Assembly (NCBI GenBank): GCA_030522415.1
Contig: CM060124.1
Location: 21,013,754 to 21,077,753 of the forward strand
Length of the DNA stretch: 64,000 bases
From: Channallabes apus
Lineage: Eukaryota > Chordata > Actinopteri > Siluriformes > Clariidae
Reading direction: 5' to 3'
The notes under the pieces are model-generated. The model searched no databases. It saw only the letters and a program-made list of their open reading frames with translations, and was not told where the DNA came from. Position numbers and translations under genes: made by a program. Numbering within the stretch: the first letter of the stretch is position 1; each line of letters opens with the position of its first letter. Positions 1 through 11,840 of the stretch are shown here, piece after piece.

Positions 1-1324
1 TCTGAGAGTGCTATTAAAAATGCTTTGGTTTGGAATTAATTTTTAACTAACACAAAGGTTTTCATTACAAATAATATTATTAGCAACAACTTCAGTGAAC
101 AATATCTTTAAAATGTTTATGTGTTGTAGAATTTTCCCCTTTTTAAATGAATGCTTAATACTGTACATTAAGCACTTGTGCTGATGTGGACCCATTGAGT
201 GCTAGCATTAGAGTTATATAACAGCTGTTCTGCTAATATACTTTATTTGAAAACAATTGCCTAGTATCTGTCAAAGCTAATTATAATGGCAAGGAAAAAT
301 AGTTCTGAGCAAGAGCGACCATGTCCTTGTATTAATCATGTTTTTTATTTTATTTCATTTTATTTATTAAACTTATTTATATTTTTATTATACCTATTTA
401 CCGATTTGCATCAGGCTGCTGAAGAGCTGAAACAAGAGAAGCATTATGGAGCTGAGCTAGAAAAAATTCCCTGAAAGCACCCAGCCAAGCCCTGGCATGT
501 GCTATTTAGGTTAAACACATTTTCTTTGTTTTGTTTCGTTTGGTTTTGATGAAAAGGGAAAATGGAAATGCCAGAAAGCAATAAGCATGGAGAAGGTTTT
601 AAATAACACCCCACTGATTTTTCATGCATGCGAACATGAATTCATGAATGCATGCCCTGTCAATTCCCTCACATCCACCATAGCCCCAAGTTATCAAATC
701 TTATTAAGTAAAAACATTAATTTCCAATGGAACAATTTCCTTTGCAAAACGCAGAATAGAGTTTTTGGACAGGTGAATAAAAAAATATATATTAAAAAAA
801 ATACTAGTGATGCTTATATCAACAGACTGCTGAAGAGAATGTCTAACCAAACTAAACCATTTTTTCAGCGTTATAGTGTACTGTGTCACTTCAAATAATA
901 ACAATTTAAAATGCAAGAGATTCATATTTCTCTGAGTATTGACACTAAAAGCTTCTCTAAGCATATGACCAGTAAAAATTGTTACTTAAATTCAAAAAGA
1001 GATGTTTTTTTTTTTTTTGTAAAAGCTTATTTTTTTGCATTTTAGAATAATACACAACTGTATGTGAGAAAAAAATATGTTGATAATTAATATAAAATAT
1101 TGATGGGAGAGTTGGACTGCTTTAAGTGATCTTCCATCATGCTCATTCAGAATGTTTTTCCTACCAAAAATTATGCGTTTTACAGTTCATAACCAGAAAG
1201 ATTAACCATATTAATCACTGCAGTATTAGTCACTCCAGTGGAAAACACTTACCTGCAGTATTTGCTTAGCTAAATCAAAGTGTTGAATTTTTTCCCTTGG
1301 CTGTGTTTTAAGATCTAAGATATA
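1..1324. other. AT-rich non-coding stretch with no recognised repeat
   Basis: Apart from the exon-like piece at 415-474, I see no recognised gene or repeat. The open frame at 587-898 (103 codons, plus) is Asn, Lys and Phe rich with no familiar motif, and is most simply a chance frame in AT-rich DNA. Confidence 0.4.
415..474 (+). other. Exon-like segment: acceptor followed by a short coiled-coil-like frame
   Basis: A T-rich tract ending in CAG at 412-414 is followed by 19 codons and a TGA. The residues AAEELKQEKHYGAELEKIP are charged and helix-friendly and loosely resemble a myosin-rod or other coiled-coil stretch. There is no linked upstream exon and the frame closes after 20 codons, so this could be a terminal exon or chance. 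No function is assigned. Confidence 0.15.
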
Positions 1325-1594
1325 CAGCGGGGTTGAAAAGTAAGTATCGATTAAAAATTATTAATACATTTCATATTTCAAATGCAAATGTATTTCTTTG
1401 TTAATTGTACTTGTATTTTATTACATAGGAAAATTAAAGCAAATCTTTTAATTTTAAATCTTAAATATGGAAAATGCTGGTCTAAGCACACACACAACAA
1501 GAGCAAAATGGGCGATACTGTTTTCATCATGACTCCAGTGATACTACAAGTTCTAAAGCTATTAAATACCGCCTAGTTCATTTTCACCCACCCT
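1325..1594. mobile_element. Small CAG-ended MITE flanked by TA
   Basis: The left end CAGCGGGGTTGAAAAGTAAG and the reverse complement of the right end, CAGGGTGGGTGAAAATGAAC, form imperfect terminal inverted repeats of about 20 bp. TA flanks both ends (1323-1324 and 1595-1596), as expected for Tc1/mariner insertion. The 270-bp interior has no transposase frame. The right TA is immediately followed by CTGTA. Confidence 0.45.
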
Positions 1595-2344
1595 GTACTG
1601 TATACTATCAATCTACAATTATTTGGGTAACATGGATTATACAGTAGAACGGAGTAGCAAAAAGATTACAGGTGTAGTAAAATATCAGTGGCCAGTAGTG
1701 GTGTTATATACTGTACTGTGTGTAGAGTTCAGAAAGGTAATGGTTGTGGGCAAGAAGGTTGTCCTGAGCCTACTGGCTCCATTGAGAATGCTCTTGTATC
1801 TCCTTCAGGATGGAAAGAGGTAGAACAATTTGTGAACTGAATAAGAGGAGTTACATATTGCATGCTCTGTGCAGACATCTTCTGTGATGAAGATACCCAA
1901 TGGTTGGTAGTCAATTATGTATTTTGAGGAATAATAGAGAGCCTCATATGAACAGTGGTTAGAGATTTAAGATGCTTATATCATCACCACCCATCTACAA
2001 AACTTGAAGGTGGCAAAACCTTGAAGCATTTGTTCCTACAGAAGCTTCCAATATGTCATCACTCAACTCAATACTGGCCATCTCCTAGGTTCTTTGACCA
2101 ATCTGAGCCTCTCCCTAAATAAATGGCTTTAATAAGATTTTTAAAACAAATCCTTAGTTTAAAACTGCTGCTAAATGACATCTGAGTATTAGACATCCCT
2201 TCATGGCAAATCATAATGAACTGAATCTCTGCTATAAAAACCTCCACTCTTTTGAGAAAGCTTTTATAAATTTTAGACTGTAGCTGTGAGGAAATCCCCA
2301 TTCAGCCATAGAGCTTGATCACTGATAATGAATGTAGAACCCTG

Positions 2345-2540
2345 GTGCAGAATGTTGCATTCCAGTTCATCCCAAAGGTGGATTGCAGGCCAGGAAGGTT
2401 CTTTTCAATCAAACCTTAACACAGCATGTCTCTGTGGAGCTCAGTTTGGGTTCAGGAGCAGGTTTGGGTCTCATAACTTCAATGAAGGGAAATCTTGATA
2501 GTAGAGCATACAGTATATATGGAGGTGATGGTCACATGTC
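2345..2540 (-). mobile_element. Tc1-like DNA transposon relic
   Basis: Phrases such as the attccagttcatcccaaagg block and the ggtttgggtctcataacttc block are typical of minus-strand Tc1-like transposase sequence in fish genomes. No terminal repeats remain and no frame is open. Recognition rests on memory of the family. Confidence 0.35.
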
Positions 2541-2594
2541 CACAAGCTTAAGGTATTTAGTCCCACCCAGTTCCCAAATCCCAGTCACTGGAAG

Positions 2595-2665
2595 CAGTGC
2601 CGGTCCCAAGCCCGGATAAAATGTAAGAGTTGCATCAAGAAGGGCATCCGGCGTATAACCTGTAC
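2595..2665 (+). repeat. Fragment of a SINE with RTE-type 3' region
   Basis: The block running from agtgccggtcccaagcccgg to agggcatccggcgtataacc matches the body of the SINE family seen more fully at 21408-21572, 47640-47830 and 55918-56125. Only about 70 bp survive. Confidence 0.55.
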
Positions 2666-2859
2666 TCTTTATATATATATATTTCATACATGGGTTTGGC
2701 TCCACAGAACATCAGTGACATGAACAATTCCTATAATTAGACAGAGCTTTTCATTCTACCAACAAACATCTTAGTATCATATTGTCTGGATTAAAACACA
2801 AGGGTAATCATGCTTATTTTGTAGTTGCCCCATAGTGTAAGATCAGCTCCAACTGGTGA

Positions 2860-3145
2860 TCAATTTAAATTTTGCCACAAGACTCATCTCCTCTCTTTGG
2901 TTTATCGTCGCCTTTAATCTTTGTTATTTTCTCATTATATATTCAATCGAGTTATGCATTAAGGGGGTGCTTTGTTCTTAGCATATTTATTTATTTATTT
3001 GTCTATTTATTTCTTATCACTTTGTACTGTATAGTATGTTGTGTCCTTTTAAGTATTTACTTACTTCTTTTAAGTTCTTTAGCTGTACAGCACTTTGGTC
3101 ATCTTCGTCTTTTAATGTGTATTAATATGATTTGAATTGAATAAA
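2860..3145 (+). repeat. LINE 3' tail-like sequence
   Basis: A T-rich segment contains the typical fish LINE tail phrase agctgtacagcactttggtc followed by ATTGAATAAAATGAAATG. The ORF remnants are not informative. It may be the 3' UTR of an L2- or Rex-like LINE. Confidence 0.35.
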
Positions 3146-3787
3146 ATGAAATGTGTGACAACGTTCTTCTTCCAGTGTGTGTGGATTCTTTGAAGTCCTT
3201 TGAACTGCAATATTTTTTCCTTTCTATTTCTCTCCTGTTTCATAAATCAGGAAGGATGGGTTTGTGTATAACATGGTAATTCATTTCATAAGCTCAGCAT
3301 GAATGCACACACAGACACAGACGCTCTCTCTCTCTCAATTTTTTCTTGTCTTTCCTTACCTTAAATTAGAACTGTTTTTGGCAATTAACTGATATTTTTC
3401 TTTGTTTTCCCCTCCTACTGAACCTATTCTGAAATACGCATTTGGAATTGAGTGATTAATTTAATAAATATAATTTAATTAACTTACAGTGGAGCATCTC
3501 TGTTGTTGGTATGTACCTGGCCAATCTGGCATTTCCTTTATTAATAGATCTATTATCCCTATAAATAGGAATGCTTAAATGCTTCCTTAACATGTCTTCA
3601 TCTAAAGGTGTGTGTTAAGCAGGAAACAGAAACAGATGCATGAAACAACGTACAGCTATGGGTAAATTATACTGTACATTTCTGCGGATTAAACTGTGAA
3701 AAAAAGGGAATAAAGGTACATTATCTAATAATTAAACTTCATAATTTCAGAGATTGACGTTGAGGATTATTTTTTAATACTCTACTA

Positions 3788-4012
3788 TATGAAATCCAAT
3801 CCATTGGAGGATACACACATACACACACTACGGCCAATTTGGAAACGCCAACTAACCTAATCTGCATGTTTTTGGACTTTGGAAGGAAACTGGAGTAACC
3901 GGATGAAACCCGCCAAGCACGGGGAGAACATACAAACTCCATGCACACAGAGACGGGAATCGAACCCGGACCCTGGAGGTGCAAGACGAAGTGCTCACCA
4001 CTAAGCCACCGT
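3788..4012 (-). repeat. V-SINE (Mermaid/DANA type), partial
   Basis: Reading on the minus strand, the copy starts with a degraded tRNA-like head (box B near 3958-3970) followed by the conserved core seen in all copies here (gttctccccgtgcttgg in intact copies). Its 3' third is missing. It is diverged and lacks a clear target-site duplication. Confidence 0.8.
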
Positions 4013-4387
4013 GATAATATAGTAGAAGTAATATAGAGATGAAATAATTTCTAGATTACGATGTTTAAAAATATACTGTATAAAATTAATATACAATGCA
4101 GAATATACTGTATTATGTTAGAATCTAATATCATACAACCTAAAATAATTTTATATATACAGTACATCGATCAACCAGTAATTTTCAAATTTATTGTGTA
4201 GGTTCCTATTGTGCTACAGCTTTGACCCTTGACATGGACTCCACGAAGACTTCTGAAGACTCAGCCCTCTTGGCATAACTCGCATACCAAGTCTTTATTT
4301 TAATTTCTATTTCTGTTCTTTATTTTTCCTGGATTGTTGACTTTTGTCTTAATCTCAATTTTCAGGTGCATGTACTGTAGATATGTA

Positions 4388-4389
4388 AG

Positions 4390-4436
<47 letters not shown>
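4388..4436. repeat. (TA)n microsatellite
   Basis: An almost perfect TA dinucleotide run with one phase slip (TATTATA) near the middle. It is self-complementary and so can form a cruciform or hairpin. Confidence 0.95.
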
Positions 4437-4437
<1 letters not shown>

Positions 4438-6564
4438 AATGTATGTAAATCTATGTAAATTAATGAAAGGTTTGTATGGGTCAGAACTCGCTCTTTCAAT
4501 GATTTCTTTCCATTTCATACATTAAAGGACCCGAAACTTGTCTCAGAAAATTTTCTGTCTGTATGTCTGTCCAGCCAGATTTTGTCACAGCATCACACAA
4601 AACTGGCTGGATGGAATTTAATGAAACTTTGCTCATCCTTACGTATTTCCCTGAAGTTAAACCTGCGCCATGAATTAAAGCAAAATGTTGAGTTACAGTA
4701 AAGTCGTGTTATGACCAGTTGACTATGTACCGGATTTAAAATGAATATGTACCGGGTTTAAAAATCTAAGCTACTAATAAGCTACTTGCTCAATGTAAAC
4801 AAACACCTGCGCCAATAGATATTAATTAGAAAAATCATTTAATTAAATAGTAATCATATTTTAACAGTTGAATTAACATACATATATATTGTATAAGTAA
4901 ATTTTAACAAGCTGGAGTCATTTTAAAATAAAACAAAAGAACTTAGTGTAAACAAGGTGTAAGACGCTCAACCTTACAAAATGGTATTTCTTTGTATTAA
5001 TAAGTTATGCAGAGTGTATCCAATACAGAAAGACAAGCAAATGTGTATGCGCGAGTGTATCTGGATTCTGATATAACGCACAGCTTGTTTGAGTCTCAGT
5101 TTTTCAGCAGCACGCTATCGGCTTTGGAACAGCATCAGTCAAAATACAGGTGACCTTGTCCCTGATGCAGCACTCCTCCACTCCTCCACTCCTCCTAAGC
5201 CTGATATAGTACATTTCCCACCAGGGTGTGAAAGAACATACAACTCCAGCACAAAACAAAGTTGCAAGGTCAGTATATAGTATATGAAGGAGTATATCTA
5301 CAGTATACTTGTGCATTATCCTCAATGAGTTCTTTTTTTGTTTTGTTCTCTACCGTGGCTTTTAAAGCTTAAAGAAAACAACAAAAACTATTAGCAGCAA
5401 GAGCTATACAGAATATTCTCAGCATGCAGCAAGTCAACATCTTTTGTAAACCTTTCATTTAGCACCAAGGTGAATGACTCAGTGTCTTTTATGACCACAT
5501 TGAACCTGAACTTCATCTTTGATCGAGCTCCTTCTTTCGGGCTTTCTTAATATCTCTAATTTCCTATTATATGCGGATGATTAAATCATTAAATAAACTG
5601 AATCAAATAAATATAAATGTGAATACAAATGAACTGACCCAATCAAATAACATAATGTCTAAACAAAATGCCTCGGTTTACCCTAGCAATAGTCAATACT
5701 ATTTTATATCTATTAACTATTATTTCTCTTTCTCTTTATCTACTTCTATATTGTTATTAAATTGTTATTAAGACAAGGAAAAGATAGAGATGTTCTGCAT
5801 GTGTGCAGATGTATGTGTGTGTGTGTGTGTGCACGCATGTGTGTGCACATCAAGCAGGCATGTGAGCCGAAGAACAGGTATGCAGTCCTTTTAGAAACCC
5901 ATTTTTACCATAGCAACTGCACTCAGGGGGTAACGCCATGGCTTCAGTTCTTGCGTCAGTTATGGCACGAGCCAGACTGTAGAAGGAAGTAGAGAGCAAT
6001 AAACTCAAGGCAAAATCACAGTTTGTGGACTCACAAGGACTTAGGCAAAGAGAATAACAGTGCTACAGGGGACCAAATAGACATAAATAACACCTGACAT
6101 GTGCAATTAGAGGCATCCATTTAAAATCACACACACACACACACACAGACACACACATACTGTGATTACTAAATGTGACTCAAAAAGAATATGTTTGTGC
6201 AAAGAGCAACGTGACCGGATGCTGAATCGTTCAGATTCTCACTGCGGATTTTAATCACGCGGAAGGCATACAGTACGATCCGAGTTACTACTGTATATCA
6301 CCTTCTACAATCTCACTCTATGTTGAATATGCTGTGTGTGCTTGGTAGGATTGATTTGTATTGTATTTTACTATATTTTAGGTACTCAATTGTCAGTGTA
6401 GTGTAAGCATATTTGAGTCAAATATTCTTGTCTATATTTATAGGTATAATATGATACAAAAACATAAACCTAATGGGAGAATTCCTTGGGAAAAGTTTGC
6501 CTATAATGGGTTAATAATTTGGTAAGGAGGGGAAAAAAAAGACCTAAGGGAGTGGTTCTTTGAC
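4437..6564. other. Unique AT-rich interval with no gene seen
   Basis: I see no coding exon or recognised transposon. It contains short (GT)n at 5814-5832 and (CA)n near 6130-6148, and several TACAGTA/TACTGTA heptamers (4692, 5297, 6267, 6289). Confidence 0.4.
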
Positions 6565-7950
6565 TAGAGATACAGTTTTTGCAGTTGGTCCTGATGACAT
6601 ACTGTACCTGTGAAGGTATGGAAGTGCTTAGGAGAGGTTGCAGTAGAGTTTCTGACTAGTTTGTTTAACAAGATTTTGGAGAGTGAGAGGATACCAAAGC
6701 AATGGAGGAGAAGTGTATTAGTGCTGATCTTCATGAACAAGGGGGATGTACAGAGCTGTGGCAACTACAGAGGAATAAAGTTCATAGCTTTGGGAAAGAG
6801 TAGTGGAAGAAGATAGGTTAAAGGCAGAGGTGAGCATTTGTGAGCAGCAATATGGTTTCATGCCTAGAGTACAACTGATGAAGGATTGAGGATGCTGATG
6901 GAGAAGTACAGAGAAGGTAACAGGGAGTTGCATTTTGCCTTTGTAGATTTAGAGATAATGTACGACAGAGTGCCAAGACAGGAGCTGTGGTGTTATATGA
7001 GGAAGTCTGGAGTGGCAGAGAAGTTTGTTAGAGTGGTGCAGGACATATATGAGAGCTGTAAGACAGTGGTGAGATGTGCTGTAGGTGTGGCAGAAGAGTT
7101 CAAGGTGGAGGTGGGTCTGCATCAAGGATCGGCTCTAAGCCCCTTTTTGTTTGCTATGGTGATGGATAGGATGACAGATGAAGGTAGACAGGAGTCTGCA
7201 TGGACAATTATGTTTGCAGTTGACATTATGCTTTGTAGAGAGAGCATGGAACAGATGGAGGTACACTCTGGAAAGCACAGAATACATGTGTATGAATGAG
7301 AGGAACCTAAGTGGAACGGTAAGGCAGAGGTAAAGAGGTTGTAGGACGTTAAGTACTTAGGATCAACGGTCCAGAGCAACGGAGAGTGTGGAAAGGAGGT
7401 GAAGAGGTGAGTACAGGCAGGTTGGAATGGGTGGAGAAAAGTGTCAGGTGTGTTATGTGACAAAAGAGTATCAGCGAGAGTGAAAGGAAAGTTGTACAAG
7501 ACAGTGGTGAGACTAGCGATGCTCTACGGCTTAGAGACAGTGGCACTGAAGAAAAGACAGGAGGCAGAGTTAGAGGTAGCAGAGATGAAGATGTTGAGGT
7601 TCTCTTTGGGACTGACAAGGATGGATAGGATCGAGAATAAGTTTATCAGAGGGACAACCCATGTTAGATGTTTTGGAGATAACGTCAGAGAGGCCAGATT
7701 GAGGTGGTTTGGACATGTTCAGAGGAGAGAGTGTGAATATATCTGTAGAAGGATGCTGAGGTTGGAACTGCCAGGCAGGAGGTCTAGAGGAAGACCAAAG
7801 AGGAGATTTATGGATGCAGTGAGAGAGGACATGAAGTTAGTTGGTGTGAGAGAAGAGGATGCAGAGGATAGGGTTAGATGGAGGCAGATGATTCGCTGTG
7901 GCGACCACTGAAAGGGAACAACCGAAAGACAAAGAAGAAGAACAAGTGGA
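6565..7950 (+). pseudogene. RTE-clade LINE ORF2, 3' half, broken
   Basis: This encodes the reverse transcriptase and C-terminal part of a non-LTR retrotransposon polyprotein. In reading order I see NKGDVQSCGNYRGIK, an RT motif A-like FVDLEIMYDRVPR, the motif B-like HQGSALSPFLFAMVMD, and the catalytic YADD equivalent degraded to FAVDI, which should abolish polymerase activity. The C-terminal part (7441-7911) contains RLRWFGHVQRRE and ends RVRWRQMIRCGDH, typical of fish RTE elements. Most pieces share one frame but are interrupted by stops (near 6816 and 7299) and frame slips. The 3' end after the stop (tgtggcgaccactgaaaggg) is shared with a SINE family in this window. A 5-bp CTGTA insertion at 6600-6606 shifts the frame just after GPDDI. 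The 5' half is missing, so it is a dead 5'-truncated copy. Confidence 0.85.
6600..6606. other. Tc1-type excision footprint (TACTGTA) in the RTE ORF
   Basis: The sequence reads gatgacaTACTGTAcctgtg. Removing CTGTA restores the LINE frame (Asp-Asp-Ile-Pro-Val-Lys-Val-Trp-Lys) seen in intact RTE proteins. So the extra 5 bp at a TA is an insertion, matching a CTG footprint plus duplicated TA. Confidence 0.7.
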
Positions 7951-9106
7951 AGACTAAAAATCTCCCACAATAGTGACAAAATGAATAGATTCAAAATATG
8001 TAATTTTGTATCCTCAATGAAGAAAATGTTTTTCTTTCTGTCAAATACTTACAAAAACTATGAAGATAGATAAAGTTAAACCTTTATCCACCAGTGAGTG
8101 TTTTTTTTTCTTTTTCTTTTTTTGCGCAGTCGTTGCATAGACCCATTTCGATCCATAGCAACGACCTTCTAATTCTTTGACAAGTAAGTGTCTATGTGTG
8201 CGTCAGATATGTCAAGTGGCATGCTGAGGTAGAGCGCAATAATAGAAGGACTGCATTACTCATGGTCCGATTCTTGTGTAAATTCTACTAATGGCTAAAA
8301 AAATAAGTCACTTATTGTAAAATACATAGTGATGAGAGTGCCTATGGAGGAGTGTATAACTAGGCCAGTAAGTATAAAACATCTCGATAAAATGTATAAT
8401 CTTATATTCTTATAGTATTATAATCACAACAACTCTAAAGTGTATCATTTGAATGCATTCAATTATTAATTAATCAGACAGAACGAACATTAGTAGTAAT
8501 CCTATCATATGGTAATATATTATATAGGTTAATATATTGAAATATTTAATTTAAATGTAAGTTTTTACATAATCAGAGGAAGTCATCCTCTTGCTTCTCT
8601 GTCAATTCATCCTGGGATCCACATTAATATCTGCCTTCTATTCTACTTTATCATGTAGGAATAATTGAAGCTTCCAGCTAAAGGTCTTACAGTACTGTAT
8701 GTGTTTCTTCTAAAAAAAAAAGTATTTTTTCTTTTAAAAAATGTTCTTAAATGATTATTGTTTGACTTCTATTTAAAGAATATTAGATTACTTACCTATT
8801 ATAAAAATTACTCTCCCAAACAATAAACAATAAAAAAAATGAGACAAAAGGCATGATAAACATAATGAACTCCATCTAGGTTCTGCAAGAACAGAAACAG
8901 ATCTGACTGTGAAACTTCCTACAAATTCTCCAAAATGTTCAGAAAAATATTTAATTGAATTTCCCTATACATTCTACCTTAGACCACTTTTTTAAACATC
9001 AAGAGGTTGCTAGATTTAGTTAAAAAGTTTGTTGAGTTGAATTATAGATATTTTATATAGAGCTTTTTAATGCAACTTTTCATGTACAGTACAGTATGAT
9101 GCACTA
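7951..9106. other. AT-rich interval with no gene seen
   Basis: No recognised coding sequence or repeat. A possible noncoding exon with strong splice-like borders lies at 8130-8183. A TACAGTACTGTA double motif sits at 8688-8700. Confidence 0.35.
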
Positions 9107-9590
9107 TATAGATAAAACATTTGGCCAAACCTGACATTGTATCAAAATAGATACACCTTCCACCTTTGCAGCTATAACAGCTTCCACTCTTCTTCTGAGA
9201 CGGTCCACAAGATCTTGGAGTGTTTCTGTGGGAATTTGTGCCCATTTATTCTGTAGAGCATGTACATGTACAGTATGAGGTCAGGCACTGATGTTGGACG
9301 AGAAGGCCTGGCTCGCAATCTCCATTCCAGTTCATCCCGAAGGTGCTCGATGTGGTAGAGGTTACAGGGCTCTGTGCGGGCCAGTGAAGATTTTCCACAC
9401 CGAACTCGTCAAACCATGTCTTTATTGTCCTTGCTTTGTGCACCGGGGACACAGTCATGTTGGAATAGAAAAGGACCTTCACTAAACTGTTGCCATAAAG
9501 TTGGAAGTGTTTCAATCCATTGGATAAGGGGCCTGACTGAAACACCTGAATCTAATAATTAACTCGTTTGGCCAAATATTTTTGTTCATA
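9107..9590 (-). mobile_element. Tc1-like element, internally deleted, minus strand
   Basis: Both ends carry the phrase ttggccaaa in opposite orientation (near 9120 and 9569), consistent with terminal inverted repeats. Translating the minus strand gives VHKARTIKTWFDEFGVENLHWPAQSP, the conserved stretch before the third catalytic acidic residue of a Tc1-type transposase, then frame loss where the DLNPIE motif should be. The first half of the transposase is absent. A copy of the same shortened type is at 52798-53115. Confidence 0.6.
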
Positions 9591-9639
9591 CAGTGTATGC
9601 AGAAAAGGTGAGAAATTAAAGGAAAAACATGACAAAACG

Positions 9640-10015
9640 TATCATTATCCATCCCTCACTGAACTTTTGGTAGGCAGTGTTCTCCTGGCTTCTGCCAAAC
9701 CCAGAATTGTCCTTCTGATTGACAAATAGCAATAGCTTTAATATATATAAATATTTAAATAGCAAAAAGTATGTTTCATCACTCCAGTGAACACTTTTCC
9801 ACTGCTGCAGAAGCCACTTGATACTTGGCATCGCACACCCTGATCTTAGAATGTCTGTGGCTGCTTGGCCATGGAAACCCATTTCATCAAGGTTACCTAC
9901 TCATAATTCTTGAGCTGATGTTGCTTCCAGAGATAGTTTGGAACTCTGTACAAAGTGCTGTACTCTATGGTGAGATAACTTTTCGGTCTATGCTGTTATT
10001 TTGTCTTCCATCAAC
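9640..10015 (-). mobile_element. Tc1-like transposase relic, N-terminal and middle part
   Basis: Minus-strand phrases such as tgttctcctggcttctgcc, atcactccagtgaacac and ggccatggaaacccatttc correspond to the central and N-terminal transposase region of the same broad Tc1 family. All frames are broken and an AT-rich insertion separates two conserved blocks. It abuts the element at 9107-9590 and an L2-like LINE. Confidence 0.5.
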
Positions 10016-10052
10016 TCTGGGGTTTATATTTGGGTTTAGCTAAGCTTGTGCT

Positions 10053-10433
10053 ATGGCGGCGCGGTGGTGTAGTGGTTAGCACTGTCGCCTTGCACCTCCA
10101 GGGTCTGGGTTCGATTCCCCGGCCAGGCTCGATTCCCGTCTCTGTGTGCATGGAGTTTGCATGTTCTCCCCGTGCTTGGTGGGTTTCCTCCGGGTACTCC
10201 GGTTTCCTCCCACAGTCCAAAGATATGCAGGTTAGGCTAATTGACGTTCCCAAATTGCCCGTAGTGTGTGATTGGGTGTGTGAGTGTGTGTATGTGTGTG
10301 TGCCCTGCGATGGATTGGCACACTGTCCAGGGTGTACCCCGCCTAGTGCCCGAAGTCTCCTGGGATAGGCTCCAGGTCCCCCGCGACCCTGAACACAGGA
10401 TTAAGCGGTATAGAAAATGAATGAATGAATGAA
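10053..10433 (+). repeat. V-SINE, full length, with 12-bp target-site duplication
   Basis: A complete tRNA-derived SINE. The head (gcggcgcggtggtgtagtgg) has a box A-like GTGGTTAGCAC and a box B-like GGTTCGATTCC, followed by the conserved central core, a GT-rich part, a conserved 3' block (ccaggtcccccgcgaccctg) and a GAAT-type tail. It is flanked by a perfect duplication of taagcttgtgct at 10041-10052 and 10434-10445, which indicates a recent insertion. RNA polymerase III promoter function is inferred from the boxes. It lies in or next to a minus-strand L2-like LINE. Confidence 0.92.
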
Positions 10434-10445
10434 TAAGCTTGTGCT

Positions 10446-10960
10446 GAAACAGGATTCTCTCTATTAAAATCTCCAGCAATTAACACTTTGTCTAAAGAAA
10501 CGATTAGGTTTGACAGGGAAATCTTCAAATTCACAAAGAAATTCAGAAAACGGCCTTGGAGGTCTGTAAATGATGATTAGCAGAATCGACTGAGCAGACT
10601 TAATATTTGTAGCTACACTTGTTATGTTACTATAAAGAATTTCAAATGCATTAAATTTGTGTCCGTGTTTTTGTACGATAGACAGATTATCACTGCGACG
10701 CCTCCTCCTCTACCAGTTAACCGAGGCTGGTGTATGTAGCTGTATCCAGGAGGACTAGCTTCATTTAGAGCTACATACTCGTCCTGTTTAGTCCAGGTTT
10801 TAGTTAAACAGAGTATATCAAATGCCTGGTCTGTGATCATTTCATTAACAATAACTGCTTTTGATACGAGAGATCTAATATTTAACAGTCCTAGCTTCAG
10901 ATCAGAGGTGCCGGCTGCGCATTCAGTGTGATCGGAGTTTGTGGTATCTATGATAATTAA
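10446..10960 (-). pseudogene. L2/CR1-like LINE endonuclease domain fragment
   Basis: On the minus strand the frame reads LLNIRSLVSKAVIVNEMITD, AFDILCLTKTWTKQDEYVALN and PRLTGRGGGVAVI, then continues to LDKVLIAGDFN. These are the N-terminal motifs of an apurinic-like (APE) endonuclease of a non-LTR retrotransposon. The GDFN motif, part of the active site, is retained. The frame ends shortly after it, where the V-SINE at 10053-10433 has inserted. The reverse transcriptase is absent. The LINE may extend further right to about 11460 (untranslated part), but I cannot prove that. Confidence 0.7.
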
Positions 10961-11493
10961 ATGACTAAAACAGACTTTCTGAGACTTTCTTTATTTTTGC
11001 TTAGCTCAGGGAACAGACAGTCTCAATATGATAAACCCTGAGTGACGACTTTATGCAGCTAGCAGACTGAGAGTTGGTTTAGACTTTCTGTCTGCTCCCT
11101 GCCTAGATTGTCACCGATAAACTAGGCCTCTTCTGAGACTATGTGCTATACTACAGGAAACCCAGTTTGCTCTCATTAGACCTGATAAGTGCATGATCTC
11201 TGGGGTGTGATAAGAAATTAGGGACAACATGATAGACGCATTAAGAACCTGACTAGGAGTACCAGTAATTGATCACATTTCCATTTTGACCATGTTCCCA
11301 GGAACTTCATGGTCTGGAATGTGATAGGGTCTTAAGGCTTGTCAACTGAGCCAGTATCACCCTGGCCATGGGACATCCTGGGACAATACACACCCACCAG
11401 TTGCTCAAAATTACTGACAATTATTTGTGTCCCTCAGTGGTGGTTAGTAAATAAATAATGTATTTCTTTTTTTATGTAATTATAATACACATA

Positions 11494-11840
11494 CAGTGGC
11501 TTGCAAAAGTATTCGGCCCCCTTGAACTTTTCCACATTTTGTCACATTACATCCACAAGCATGAATCAATTTCATTGGAATTCCATGTGAAAGACCAATA
11601 CAAAGTGGTGTACACGTGAGAAGTGAAACGAAAATCATACATGATTCCAAACATTTTTTACAAATAAATAACTGCAAAGTGGGGTGTGCGTAATTATTCA
11701 GCCCCCTTTGGTCTGAGTGCAGTCAGTTGCTCATAGACATTGCCTGATGAGTGCTAATGAATAAATAGAATGCACCTGTGCGTAATCTAATGTCAGTACA
11801 AATACAGCTGCTCTGTGACGGCCTCAGAGGTTGTCTAAGA
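11494..11840 (+). mobile_element. Tc1-like element, 5' end only
   Basis: It starts after TA (11492-11493) with CAGTGGCTTGCAAAAGTATT, a common fish Tc1 terminal repeat. A second cggccccctt/cagccccctt pair (11514 and 11699) forms the internal direct repeat of an IR/DR-type terminus. The sequence continues toward the transposase start but stops at about 11840, where a hAT-like end begins. No transposase frame remains. Confidence 0.65.

Noticed and set aside
4388..4436. Regularly spaced repeats suggesting a CRISPR-like array
   Set aside because: This and the other arrays here are dinucleotide to pentanucleotide microsatellites without unique spacers, in a eukaryotic genome.
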